Positions 1 through 20,200 of a DNA stretch of 64,000 nt are shown here, piece after piece. Within the stretch, counting starts at the first letter, position 1. The number at the start of each line of letters is the position of its first letter. The notes beneath the pieces were generated by a model that was given only the letters and a program-made list of their open reading frames with translations, searched no databases and was not told where the DNA came from. The stretch is from Paralichthys olivaceus (Eukaryota > Chordata > Actinopteri > Pleuronectiformes > Paralichthyidae). The stretch spans positions 5,203,861 through 5,267,860 of the forward strand of contig NC_091097.1 of assembly GCF_024713975.1 (NCBI RefSeq). The letters are read 5' to 3'. Position numbers and translations under genes: made by a program.

Positions 1-1596
1 TTCATAGGAGCAAATTGAACTCAGATAAAGGACGAGAAAAAATAAAATATATTTTATGTCTTAATTGGCCATTATAACTTCAATATATTCATTATACAGT
101 TTTATAATCAACTCAAGCTCTACACATATACACATACAAGTTGTGTTTATTATATAACACACAATCAATTCCCAGCATCCCTCATTTTAAAGATTTGTCA
201 TGGTCTCGTTTGCTCATAATTTATCCCGGCCTACAGCTTTAAACTTCAGGACCATTGTTTACCATGGTTGTCACGTACAAATCAAATTGTCAATAAAATG
301 TATTTCCTTATTTTGGTTCTGTAGTGGAGGACTTGGATCAGAATACCACCTGAGCTGTATCTCTTCAAGCTTTGTCTGGTTTGGTTTGGTTTGGTTCTGA
401 AAGCACGATGAGGTTGTTGTGATTGGTGAAAGATTGAAGGTTTAGCTCCAAGTTATGAGTAAATGTTGTGATTCCAAATCACAGTCATTAGTCTGTAGCT
501 GCTCTACGAAAATGTATTGAAATCCAACCGACAGTCTTGTTGCTTAACTTTTTCTCTTAAAGCACCACAAGTTGAAATTAATCATTTATCCAGTGTCAAA
601 GTTGATTATAAATAGCTGACAACTTTTCCCATCAGCCTCAGGTTGACTCTGTGTCAATCAGAAAATAAAAACGCTGAATCTCATCCAATTATATCACATT
701 TATTGTTTGGTTCCAGTACCAAGGCTTGGATGCACCATCTTAAATGTCATCAGATCATTTATTTCTTTTTCTTTTTGTTCCATATAAAACCTATATATGA
801 CATTGCCAGATATTTTTTCCTTTTTAAATGTACAAACCAAAGGTGAAATGTTTGCTTGTGTGTCTGAACTGCAGGAGTTTTAGTTGAGTGATGGAAAATG
901 TTAAAGTGGAAAAGACTAATGTGTGTGTAAGGGCTGCAGATGTTCCCCTTCTAGCAGTTTCTCTTCATTTGTTCAATAAACAGGTTTTTAAGATGTGAAG
1001 ATATTCTCCCCACACGCACACACACATTATGGATGGATTTTCATGTGAGACTGTGCACATTATGTCATAGGTCTTATGGGCTGCGTCTGCAATAACACAG
1101 AGAAACGCTCAGACATGTAATGCAGCAAAATCAAGAAAAATGTAAACACAAATAACTTTGCCCTGGATTATAATAAGCGCATTGTAATCTTTTTTTTCAT
1201 TAATATGCTCAAAGAGCATCTGGAATATAATTTGCCATTTGTAATGGATAATATTGCAGGCAAAGATTTGTAGAGGGGGAGGAGCGACAGTCTTGGATGA
1301 GGAGCAGAGGGTGAAGAGAAGAGTTCAAATGAAGGAGAGAAAGACAAAGAATCAGTGGACTGCCATGGGTTTCTATTGTTTTTGCGGAAGTGGAGAGAAT
1401 GAATCCTTTAATCGAGTTGGCACCGCATCATTAGAGCCAGTGGACGGATGTGCACAACTCTCGCCCAAGGAGCCCCAAAGGCAACAAGATTATGAAGATT
1501 TGATATATCTGCTGGGAGGCAAAACACGGTGGCTACATATCGAAAGACAGGATTAGTTGCCCTTTCATTTCATCTCCTTTCGGCCTGGCCTCGACC
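1..1596. other. Upstream region of gsg1l2, no gene seen
   Basis: This stretch is AT-rich and has no open frame with recognisable protein similarity. A short TTTGG run lies near 377-396 and a CA-rich stretch near 1010-1025. The open frame at 1254-1556 is low-complexity, basic and unlike any family I know. It ends just before the gsg1l2 start codon, so the part nearest 1597 is probably 5' untranslated or promoter sequence. I see no convincing TATA box. Confidence 0.5.
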
Positions 1597-10348
<8,752 letters not shown>

Positions 10349-11439
10349 GAATTGATTAACTCAGTTCCTTCGCCTCACTGGAACAGTTTTCAGGGATGAT
10401 TTTCTGGACATAGAATCTTTAATTTTGGTTTGGTTCCTCGCTTTACATCAAATATGTTACTGGGAAACCAGAGCCAGAGTCTTTTTTTCTGGAAATAATG
10501 TAACACGGCCTATTCTCACAGTTCATCAATCTCACTAATGGCTTATTTATGCTCAAAATTATATACGTACATGGAAACGGACAGAGCCTTCGAGCTCTGA
10601 TTTTATGAGTATTTCTGCATTTTGTGAATATTTGTTCCCGAAAGCCTCTAAGTGTGAAACAGACGAAATGGAGCAATACCACCTGAAATCATGGGGGGCA
10701 GTGTAGCCAACAGTTTCAAGCGAGATGACCATAGGACATGAGGAAGACATTTTCACAACAGCCAAAGTTTTTGAGGACAAACAAACAGCCACCTTTATGT
10801 CTTTCTTACAAGGTACAGTATCACAACCTCCTCCACTGCCGACATGTTATCAGAGACTCATCTCCCTCTAGTGGATGCATTGCTTTTCAATAGTAAAGGC
10901 AGCATAAATGAGCCTTAAACTGTTGTCATGTTGCAGCTCTGATCTTTTTTATATATATTTAGGAATTAGATCTCTTTATTGAATTTAAATAAGCTACATC
11001 AAAGTTTTACTCATCTGTTGCTGTTTGGAATGAGGGTCTGTTATCTAATCTGTGAGGAACAACAGCCAAGACAAGAAAATAATATCAGCGGAACTATTAC
11101 TGTGCTTTACTGGTGGATTACAGGGTCAGGGGCCCCTAAAGTATCAGAGGGCCACTGGGCCACAGACTGTCACTGTTAATATAGAAGACTGAGTCAATGA
11201 ACCATAAACAACAACAGAGGGATGAAAAATCATGACAAACATTTAACATGACAGGAAAGGTTTGTATGTTTTTGGGGTGGGGGGAATTTTACATGTTTGG
11301 GTCCAAGGCCCCATCCATAAACTCTAATCTGAAGAGAGATTGCATTTGTCAATAAGAAGTACACTTTATTTACGTATGTTTAGAGCAACACTGTTAATCA
11401 CAACTGTTTTTTAGGGACAGATCCGTGTCATATGCAGGT

Positions 11440-11720
11440 ATGACGATAAATCAGTAGCTATACGGATATACAGTGTTTGCCCCATTGCATCACTGCAAGA
11501 AGTTCCTGGTTCAAATTCCAGCCTGGTCCGTAGGTCTGTCTGTGTGATGTTTGCATGTTCTCTTCTGTGTTTGTTTGGGTTTTCTCCTGCTGCCTCCCAC
11601 ATTTCAGACATACAGACTGGATTTAAGTTAATTGGAGACTCTAAACTGACCGAAGGTGTGAATATGAGTGTTGATGGTTCTTTGTCTTATTCTGCAAATA
11701 TGCTTGAGACATGGAGTGAA
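11440..11720. repeat. Fragment of a dispersed teleost element
   Basis: Contains AGTTCCTGGTTCAAATTCCA, GTTTGCATGTTCTCTTCTGT, GGGTTTTCTCCTGCTGCCTC and TTAATTGGAGACTCTAAACT. This ordered set matches a very widespread fish repeat whose head resembles a tRNA B box. The minus-strand open frame at 11411-11611 is a shadow of it. Confidence 0.6.
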
Positions 11721-13214
11721 AATGTTTTACATTGTTGACGGTGCTCAATTACAATGATCTGTGATGATTGGCGTTGCTACTCTAATGCACAGTTACATTT
11801 TGTCATTTTTACCCACATTTTAAAAATTCTGTTGCTGATTGTTTGGAAGTAATTCACCTTTCAGTCAAATTTACATCAGGAATTTTCTCTTTATGTGTCC
11901 TCGCAGCTGCTGTGTTTGATGGTCAAAGCTCCACTGACTCATCCAGTGTTTTTTTAAGGATTCTTCTTGGTGTAATGGATGAAAAATCTAACACTGAAAG
12001 CATCAGGCCAAAATAGGACTGAAGGGATGTGTCTTTAATGGAGACTGGAATCTGTTGGAAGGAAAATGATGCAGAAATGATGGACATGTTTGTATTTCTA
12101 GCACAACACAGAAATGTATTTCTGTAGTGTTCTGGTATGACTGTCGATGCATAATAAAATGTGAGAGTGCTTCTAACTGCATAGTCTGCTGCTGAAAACA
12201 TCTGTCGAATTCAATTAAATCCTGAAACTCAAGCTCAGACACGTCCGGGCCTCATGTCACAGCATTCGACTCCCCGGCACGTGACCTGACGCTGCTGCGC
12301 TTCGGTCCAACACGGTTGTGCAGTAACTTCTGCTGCTGTGGCGGCACAAGTAATCTCATTTGGTGGCAGGGAGCCAAGATATACTGTTCTCGCCCAGCGT
12401 GTGCGGATTTCATCTGAGATTCGAGGATCATGGTGAAGTCGTAGCTAGGACAGAAAATTACAGTTTCTTATGAAAGGAGTGTTATTTTTGCAGCTTGTGA
12501 TATAATCTTGGGATGCAGCAACTGCTGGCACAGGTTTACAGTATCCCTATTAACCATTTAGTGGCCTTTCACTGTTTGCTATTGGTGAACATTTCAGTTA
12601 TCAACCAAATCGCCTGAAGAGCTATCTCGTAGTTCCTATAATCAGTAGCCCTCATTTGTTTTTAACCACACCAGCAGCACAGCCCCATCGGTCCATCTGT
12701 TGGTTGGTTAGTCCCCCACCTTGGTTCAGACTAACAACAACTACAGGGTGCATTGTTGTGACATTCAGTTAATAATCACGATTCACTGAAAACAACTTCA
12801 ATGATCCCCTGACTCACCCACTCGAGACAGTCTGGAGTTAACATTTGCTGGTTTTGGGTCAAATATCTTGTGAGTGGTTTCTGTAACATTTAACATGAGG
12901 ATGTTATAGTTCCTCAACTGCCATCACCAAGTAAACATACACTGTAAATGTCTGTTAACATTCCCTTCAGTTACAGCTGTACTTCATGCTTATTTACATT
13001 TAGCTCAAATTAAATAAGTTGTGATCTCTTCTTTTTCTGCTTATACAGCTTGTTGGGGGTCATTAGCTTTGTTTATCTGACGTCAACTTTTTCATGCATG
13101 ATCATTTCAGGATTTAGCTTGTTGTATGATTATTTTTTGTGTAACATCCCCCATATTTACTGTATTAGTCAAAGCCCAATGTAACTAATACATCCTACAG
13201 ATCCTGAGGGGCCC

Positions 13215-13500
13215 TTAATGCAACACTATGCAACTTTAAAACAGCAGTTTGATTAAGGTTTGATGGTTCACTGACTGATGAGAATGTTTCCTCTTTCATC
13301 CCCACTCCTCCCCCATAACGTCTGTTCTTGCTCTATGTAACCTTGGTGAGCGGGTACGATCTGTGAGCATTGTTGAACTGACCAAGCTTCAGTTGTCAGA
13401 ATCAGGTCCAGCGAGTTCAAGAGTGACGCTGAACTGTTGATCAGTTGAAAATATTTAAAACCAGAGATTATCACCGATATTCAGTGAAACAGAGTTTGAT
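13215..13500 (+). repeat. Family C element, truncated copy
   Basis: Begins TTAATGCAACACTATGCAACT and shares the GATGGTTCACTGA, GAATGTTTCCTCTTTCAT and CTGAACTGTTGATCAGTT blocks with the longer copy at 32949-33908. The 3' inverted terminus is not found. Confidence 0.6.
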
Positions 13501-14198
13501 GTATTTGTTTGAGTGGCAGCTCTGAAAGGCCTTCTTTTCCTCAGCCGCATTTCTGCAATTCACTCTTTATTATGGTATCAGCCATTCATCCCCACCTCGT
13601 TCATAGCTGGTGGAGAATGCTGCCGTCAAATCACACATGCATCCCTGCTTTGCCTCCCAGTCAAGTATAGAATTGAATATAAGATTCTGTCAAAATCATC
13701 ATTTTAATTTCAATGGTAAACAAGTTGCTTAACATGTTCTTGTTCATGGTCTCTTACTCGCTGACAGACAGATCACGTCTTGTCAATAAACACATAATGT
13801 TACTATAAAAATAACCCAACATCATCAATATCTACCCATTATACCTTGATACTTTAATGTTTTTTCCCAACAATGAAGAATTAACAAATGTTGCAAATAA
13901 TATATTAAGACTGCATGATTAAAAAGAGGAATCAATTTGATAGTTTCAGATTAACAAAAACACATGAAAATAAAATTATTATAAAGCTGCAACTTCATCC
14001 TAAAACCTTGTGAACGTGAATCATTCTGTGCCTTAGCTTGCTGGATCCGAACAGGGATCTTGATCATATAAAATTTCATACAATTCCAGAGAAAAACAAA
14101 TACTGATACAATTATAATGCCTCCATTTGGCCTCTGTAGTGTTGTACAATGAGGTTATAGTTGATTTGAGGTAGCAGTGGTGGACAAATCAGCAGCAG

Positions 14199-16194
14199 TC
14201 AGGTGATGACTAGGTCTTTAAACTGCTGCACTGGATGCTCCTCAATGTATTTCTTTATGTACCAACAGGAGACACGAGCCTTGAGGTTTTCTTCAACTAG
14301 AAAGTCCATGGCAGCCTGTAAATAAAGCGTTAAATACTTTAATAAAAACACAGTATCAACACGGCAGCTTTAGACTATGGGAGCTTTCACACCTACATTG
14401 TGAGTTTAGTCTGCTCCAAAATAACAGGTGTGAAAGATTCTGCCAGGACCATGGTTCACTCCGGATCAGACTGAACCATAGTTAAGTTTGCTTACAGCAT
14501 GAAAACACTTGTGCCGACTTTCAGACCAATGCAGGAAGTTGAGATGGCATTAAATGATAGAAGAAGGAAAAGAAGCGAGAGTAGCTCAAAGGATATCTTG
14601 TAGTCTTCACCTCCAACTATATAATCTTTTAACAACAAGGACGTTCACATGGAGCACTGAGCCTGAAGCTGGTGATGCTGATAGTAAAACCGTAATGAAC
14701 CAAATGAAATAGTTCATTAATTTTCTCCATTCAAACAGAGACCACCACCTGCTCAACAGACAATACTCCAGATGCACGTCCAACACAAACCGATCAATAT
14801 TAAGCACAGGTAAACGAAGCCCACATATGTGATGATGACAGGATGTACATATGTCATACAACATTCTTTAGTGCTCTCCCTAAATCACAATGTGAAACAA
14901 AAACTAACCAGATCAAATGTAAAAAATATAACATAGACATGAGACTGGTTCAGACTTTGAGGTGTGTCCTCACATTGTTACCTTTGACAGCAGTGCAGCG
15001 ACGCCTTGGCCCCTGAACGTCTCTGGTACAAAGGTCGATATTAGATCCACCTCCTTCTCTCCGGTGAATCTGTAGCTCAGAACCGCACATTCATGGGCCT
15101 CTGTGGAGTGAAGACACAAAGGCGTATGACACTGGGGTGGTTTACAGATGTGCAACAGCTGAATGAATCGGCCAGTAGTAAGAATAAATTAAGTATGCTA
15201 AAGTATTGTACTCAAATACACTTTTGAGGTACTTCGACTTTACTTGAGAAAAGTGCAAGAACTAATTCCCAAATTGTTTGTTAGTGAAGAGACATCTTAT
15301 CAACAAGTAACTGATGTCCAAAGTTGTCACATTGTATATACTAAATATATTAAATTGTTTATTACAATAAGAAGAATCATTATGATGATGGCTAATATTA
15401 TTGTGTAGTTATTGGTGTAATTGTGATTATTTTTACATATACAGTTTTATGTGTATATAAATGTCACCACTTTGGACCTCAGTTGTTTAAATAAAAATAC
15501 TTGTTTAGTAGAGAGTACATGTAGAGAGTAGAGAGTACATAATTATTATTATCGTTATTTTATTCTTTTTTTAATCATATCACAACTCCTCAAATGTACC
15601 TGGTTTCTTTGTGGAGAGATTAAACCCCCACAGAAATATCTTTATTCAGACGACCACCAGTTTCCATTCAATACTGTATTAATACTGATATTTAGGCAGA
15701 AATCTACTGAAATCTGTTATTGTTAGTGAATATATTGACGCCGAACCTTTATGCGACTAAAATCAAATCGTGTGAAACACTATTCATTGGTATCAGCTGT
15801 TCCAACAGTTTGCCACGGTCAAAGAAACTTTAAATTCCCCGGTTTTTAAATGAGGTTTTGTTGAGCGAACCCTTCATTAGGTGCAGCCCTGCTCGGCTGT
15901 TCATAAACTGGATCGAGTCCAAACCGGGATGAGACATTTCTACACATGATCGATCCAGAAGAAACGTGCTCCCGGGCCGCGGGTGGACCCCGGCCTCTCT
16001 TACAGGATCTCCCGCTACAGGGAGCCCCAGCCCCGGGTGGAAGCGTCCTTACCGGCCCCGGTGCCCGGAGAGACGGTGAAGCGCTGCTTGGCTCGGTCAT
16101 GTTCCACCCTCGACCTGCAGCTGGAGCCCGACGCGGTGGAGGAGACCGGAGCAGAACCGAGACGAAGCCGCAACACTGAGAGTCTGGAAAACAT
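14199..16194 (-). CDS. natd1: NATD1-like GNAT-fold N-acetyltransferase domain protein
   Basis: Three exons on the minus strand: 16053-16194, 14982-15100 and 14199-14315, giving 125 aa. The spliced protein has RVEHDRAKQRFTV (29-41), VLSYRFTGEKEVDL (54-67), VPETFRGQGVA (72-82) and CWYIKKYIEEHP (104-115). These follow the NATD1/GTLF3B pattern. RGQGVA fits the acetyl-CoA-binding R/Q-x-x-G-x-G/A motif of GNAT enzymes. The substrate of this family is not known to me. The start used is Met at 16194; an in-frame upstream Met at 16290 would add 32 residues. Residues 1-30 are rich in Arg and Ser with no acidic residue, as in mitochondrial presequences. Compared with NATD1 as I remember it, the core is clearly homologous but well diverged, so this may be a paralogue rather than the orthologue. 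Exon 1 lies in CpG-rich sequence. Family identity is strong. Confidence 0.82.
14380..14640. repeat. Probable degraded transposable element in natd1-like intron 2
   Basis: Starts near GGGAGCTTTCACACCTACAT and contains AACAGGTGTGAAAGATTC, then CCATGGTTCACTCCGGATCA. The opposed AGCTTTCACACCT and AGGTGTGAAAG words suggest terminal or sub-terminal inverted repeats. I recognise this only as a repeat-like pattern. Confidence 0.35.
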
Positions 16195-16300
16195 TTTAAA
16201 GGTCACATGCACAGGAACAGACAGCCACCGCTGACAGCGGGTTGTTGTAGTGGTACAGACAAGGCACCAGAGGGCGCTACATGCACACAAGACCGGTATT
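15940..16300 (-). promoter_or_regulatory. CpG-rich promoter and exon 1 region of the natd1-like gene
   Basis: GC and CpG density rise sharply relative to the flanks and overlap exon 1 (16053-16194) and the start of intron 1. No TATA box is evident. The open frames that cross this block on the plus strand are by-products of high GC content. Confidence 0.45.
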
Positions 16301-16454
16301 AATGATTAACGATACAAATACTGTACTTTGTTACAAGTACATGTCCTGAATTTAAATACTCACTCAACTAATACGTTCAAAAGGATTACCAGCAGAAATA
16401 AAACTGGAGTCTATGAGACCAACACATTATACTGAATGAAACTCTGCTGTAACA

Positions 16455-16502
16455 AGTAAATTTCCCCGTTGTGGGATGAATAAAGTATATCTAATCTAAT
16501 GT
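16455..16502 (+). repeat. LINE 3'-tail-like remnant
   Basis: The sequence AATTTCCCCGTTGTGGGATG followed by AATAAAG and a short TATCTAATCTAAT tail resembles the 3' ends of fish non-LTR retrotransposons, which finish in a short tandem repeat. The copy is very short, so assignment is tentative. Confidence 0.4.
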
Positions 16503-16903
16503 AAATATTATAAATCTACCTTTGTAATTGGTGTCAATTAAATTATATTATTACTCCAGGAAACGTGAAACATTCATTTAAAAATTATTTGAAGACATCA
16601 TTTCTTAATAATTTCTTCATGGATCTGAAAAGAACCTAATCGCCAGAAAAATGAAAAACTAGAGAGTTCAATATTGACTTGCAGATGTATCCAGTGAATA
16701 TTTATTAGTCTAATAACCTATGAATTGAAGTGTTGAAGTTATATGAATAAACATTCAGAAATAACTGGAAGTGCATCAGCTATAATATTATCTCTAAATA
16801 TACCAGATTATATTTTTTGCTTTTTTTTCCAGCATATGTGGTGCAAGTACAACAATAAGTTAAAAAAATACATTTTACATTCTATATAATAGACATGAAT
16901 ACT

Positions 16904-16909
16904 TTTATT
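16904..16909 (-). terminator. Candidate poly(A) signal for dhrs7c
   Basis: Plus-strand TTTATT reads AATAAA on the minus strand about 330 bp past the dhrs7c stop codon. It is the nearest exact hexamer I noticed; use is inferred. Confidence 0.4.
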
Positions 16910-17237
16910 GATACTCATAATTATTCCCATCCAAACACACATTTTCTCCATAATTCAATATGTAATAAACAAACTTCTCACTTCTATGATCACGTTGAGT
17001 ATGTCAGGCAATAAGAAATACACAAAACTTTCTGATTTGTGTAATTGTACATTATGTCACTACAACCTAAACTTTTTTAATAGAGGCTACATGTTTTTAA
17101 AATCACGATTTTACACATAAGTCTGCTTAAGTCCCATAATACATTCTTTACAGTACTTTTCATTTCCACAGATTTGATCCACCTTCACCAGAAACCCTCA
17201 GGCCTTAGTCTCCATATAAACATCACACACCACAACA

Positions 17238-20200
17238 CTACATCTTCTCAAAGGCACCAGAGTTCTTCACCCCTGCAGCCATCACAGCAAAGAAAAAATT
17301 AGGGAAGAAGGATCTGGCGTAGACGGCCACCTTGGGGAGTGAGGGAGCAATTACCACCTCTTTCTTCTTGTTGTTTAGCGTCCTGACGATCTCAGCGGCT
17401 GCTTCGTCTGGGGAAACTCCGAGGGGTTTCTTAGTGTACAACACTGCAGAGACAGAGCCAGGATGGTTATGATAGAAAAACAATATCAGGCAAATAATAA
17501 AGCTTTTATTTAAAGTCATCTGAAAACATAATTAAACTTCAACTTAACCATAGTGTGTTGTATATATGTGAATTTTATAAAATGTTTGAAATGGAACTTA
17601 ATTTCCTGAAGTATTAGAGTGTATGTCACTATGTTTTACCCCGCATATTTAAAAGGCTATCCATCCAAATATACGGTAAGTTTATAAAATATCCATGTCA
17701 TAGAATAATCGGGGGTTCCCAAACTCTCCTGCCCCTGATCCTCCAAAAATAAGTCAGATGCTTGCAACCCTCATTATCCCCAGAGGCAGTTGAATCATAC
17801 AAAGGTTATTGATTTGCAAGAAAATGCAGCAAGGACCTAAAAATCCTAATAATCACATTTATATTGGAAAATTGGTAGGCTCATGACATATTTTCATAAT
17901 TAACATGGTCTTATTTGACATTAAATCAATTATTAATCAAATATGCTTCTGTAATTGTTTTTTTAATTGTATTTAGTTTCTGGAAATCATCTCACAACCT
18001 CCTTGCAGTGTCTCGTGACCCTTCAGGTGGTGCCAACCAGTGAATAAACTACCCAACAGTGTATACAGTTATATTTGACAATATTAAAATGCATCTGATG
18101 TTAATTCGGTGAATCAGCAACAATATTCCAATAAAACATATACTGCTTTTATATTTGTATTACATGTGGTACATGTTGCTGGTTAATTATCTGTTTGTTT
18201 TTGAGGGGTTTTTTCAACAATTGAATTGTTGGCATTTTTTTCGTTGGTAAAATGATATAGAGAGTTGTATACACTCTTAACCGCTAAAATGTTCAGAGCG
18301 ACCAGAGACACCTGATCTGAAATTGTAAAGACACTTGATGCTAAATAATGTGTTTGATCATACATCTGCCTAGTTTCCTTTGATTTTACTCACGTGACCA
18401 GAAGGATTTGGAGGAGGCTGCCTCTGTGTTTACAGCCGCTGTGCTGCTGATGAAGGTGTGGTTGATGGTGCTGACGAAGATGCCATACTCTTCCACCTCA
18501 GCTCTCAGGCAATCAAAAAAGGCCTGAACTGCATGTTTGGAGGCTGCATCTGTAAAGGTAGCTGATCTTAGAGCCCCAACTACTCACAGGTCACACATTT
18601 CAAATCTGGCAAGCAATCACAAATAAAACATTCAAAAAGAGACATAGAACAGAGAATACCTCCAAAATATACAAAATGACCAGAAAGAAACAAAAAACAA
18701 TCATAGAGTGACTAAAACAACCGGAAATAGACAAAATAACCACAAAGTTAATAGTAGTAAACTGCTAATTAGCGCTTGGCAGTGCTGGGAATGTGATTAT
18801 TTAGCAGGTACTTGGCCATAAACCAAAATATTGGACAAATTGTAATTTTAACCTGCGGATAGCACTTGAAGAAACGTCTGAGGATCATCAACATTATTAC
18901 AGTTGATCTGACAGTTCATACAGTTCATAATAGAGGGGAGCTTTAATATCCAACAAACCTGCTCTTAAGCATTAAAGGTTCAGTGTGTAGAATTTAGTGA
19001 TATCTAGAGGTGAAGTGTCATATTGCAGCTGAATACTCCTCACCTCACCCTCCCTTTCCAAACATGAGAGAACCTCTGGTGAACTCCAGTTGTCATGAAA
19101 ATTCAAAAGGTTTTAGTTTGTCCAGTTTGGACAACAGTAAAAAACATGGCAGCCTCCACAGAGTGGACCCCCCCTCCATGTAAATATAAAGTATTTAAAT
19201 ATAAAGGATTCATTCTAGGGTAAAGAAACAACAATTTTTACAATTTAGATGAAACACACTAGTGAAAACATCACTAGGATTAATTTATATTCAATGTCTG
19301 CAGAAAATCCCTTTCACCTAAATCTTACACACTGTACCTTTAAATGTTTCCTTACAACACTAAGACACTGCAGCACTAATAGCTACCAAGCCATTTGTGT
19401 CATTTATTTAAAGGGATACATTCAGTCAAGTTCGTAATTTAGATCAAAACATTTCACTTAATTAGAGAATGGGAGACTCTTGTTAATAAGTAACCCCCCC
19501 CCTCCTTCATTTTTAAAGAAATTAACATCTCGTGTGTTTTCTATCTAAAACCTTTGAACTCACATGTAGAGCGAAAAGGAACAGCGAGTTTCCCTTGGAT
19601 ACTGTTGACGAGGAGCAGGTGACCAGTTCTTCTGGAGATCATGGACGGTAGCACACCTGCAGAACGGAGACACAACCAAAGAAGTGTGACAGCACTCCTT
19701 CACCTCTGCAGCCTGAAATCCTAGCTATGTGTTTCTATCATAGACTCAATGTAAAGTTGGATGACATGACAGCTCCAAAATTGAAGCCAAAAAATCTAAG
19801 TCTCCACCTGGTGGCTGGCTTCAGTACGGGTCATAAACCCAGCCTCCTCCATGTTAGCAGATTGGACATGGACCAAACTAAAAAGTACACATAAAAGTAC
19901 TGGTGCATTTTTTTTCTAAAGATGGTTTCTGTCATATTAGGTAAATCTTATAACACTGATGAATTTGTGTTTCTGATGAGTTTGATTTTAAAACATGATG
20001 ATTGACAGCTGACACTGACTTGCGATTGGTCAACAAAGACCTCAAAATGGTGGCTCCACTCCTCGATCACTACTGCACAGACTCTGGCACAAAATTATGT
20101 TTCCAGTACAAGATGGCAGCACTCGTATCCAGTTTTTTTTTGCATCATTTTTGTAGTAGTAGGAGGTGGAGATGTGTCATTCTGTCTTTATTCAAAGATC

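Larger units (their letters stand above)
10349..14198. other. Intergenic region between gsg1l2 and the natd1-like gene
   Basis: The two genes converge here. The first part should hold the gsg1l2 3' untranslated region, though I saw no clear AATAAA close to the stop. Repeat fragments lie at about 11440-11720 and 13215-13500. A small CpG-rich patch with CACGTGAC lies at about 12240-12370. The 3' untranslated region of the natd1-like gene should lie just below 14199. I see no other gene. Confidence 0.5.
16195..17237. other. Short intergenic gap between the natd1-like gene and dhrs7c
   Basis: Both flanking genes are on the minus strand, so this gap contains the natd1-like promoter and the dhrs7c 3' untranslated region. 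A retrotransposon-tail-like piece lies at about 16455-16502 and a minus-strand AATAAA at 16904-16909. The remainder is AT-rich without coding signal. Confidence 0.55.

Noticed and set aside
1254-1556. 100-codon open frame before gsg1l2
   Set aside because: Low-complexity basic sequence with no family resemblance and no splice context. It stops just before the real start and is more likely untranslated sequence.
15846-16234. Several overlapping open frames around the natd1-like first exon
   Set aside because: They are consequences of high GC content; only the frame that splices into the GNAT core is supported.
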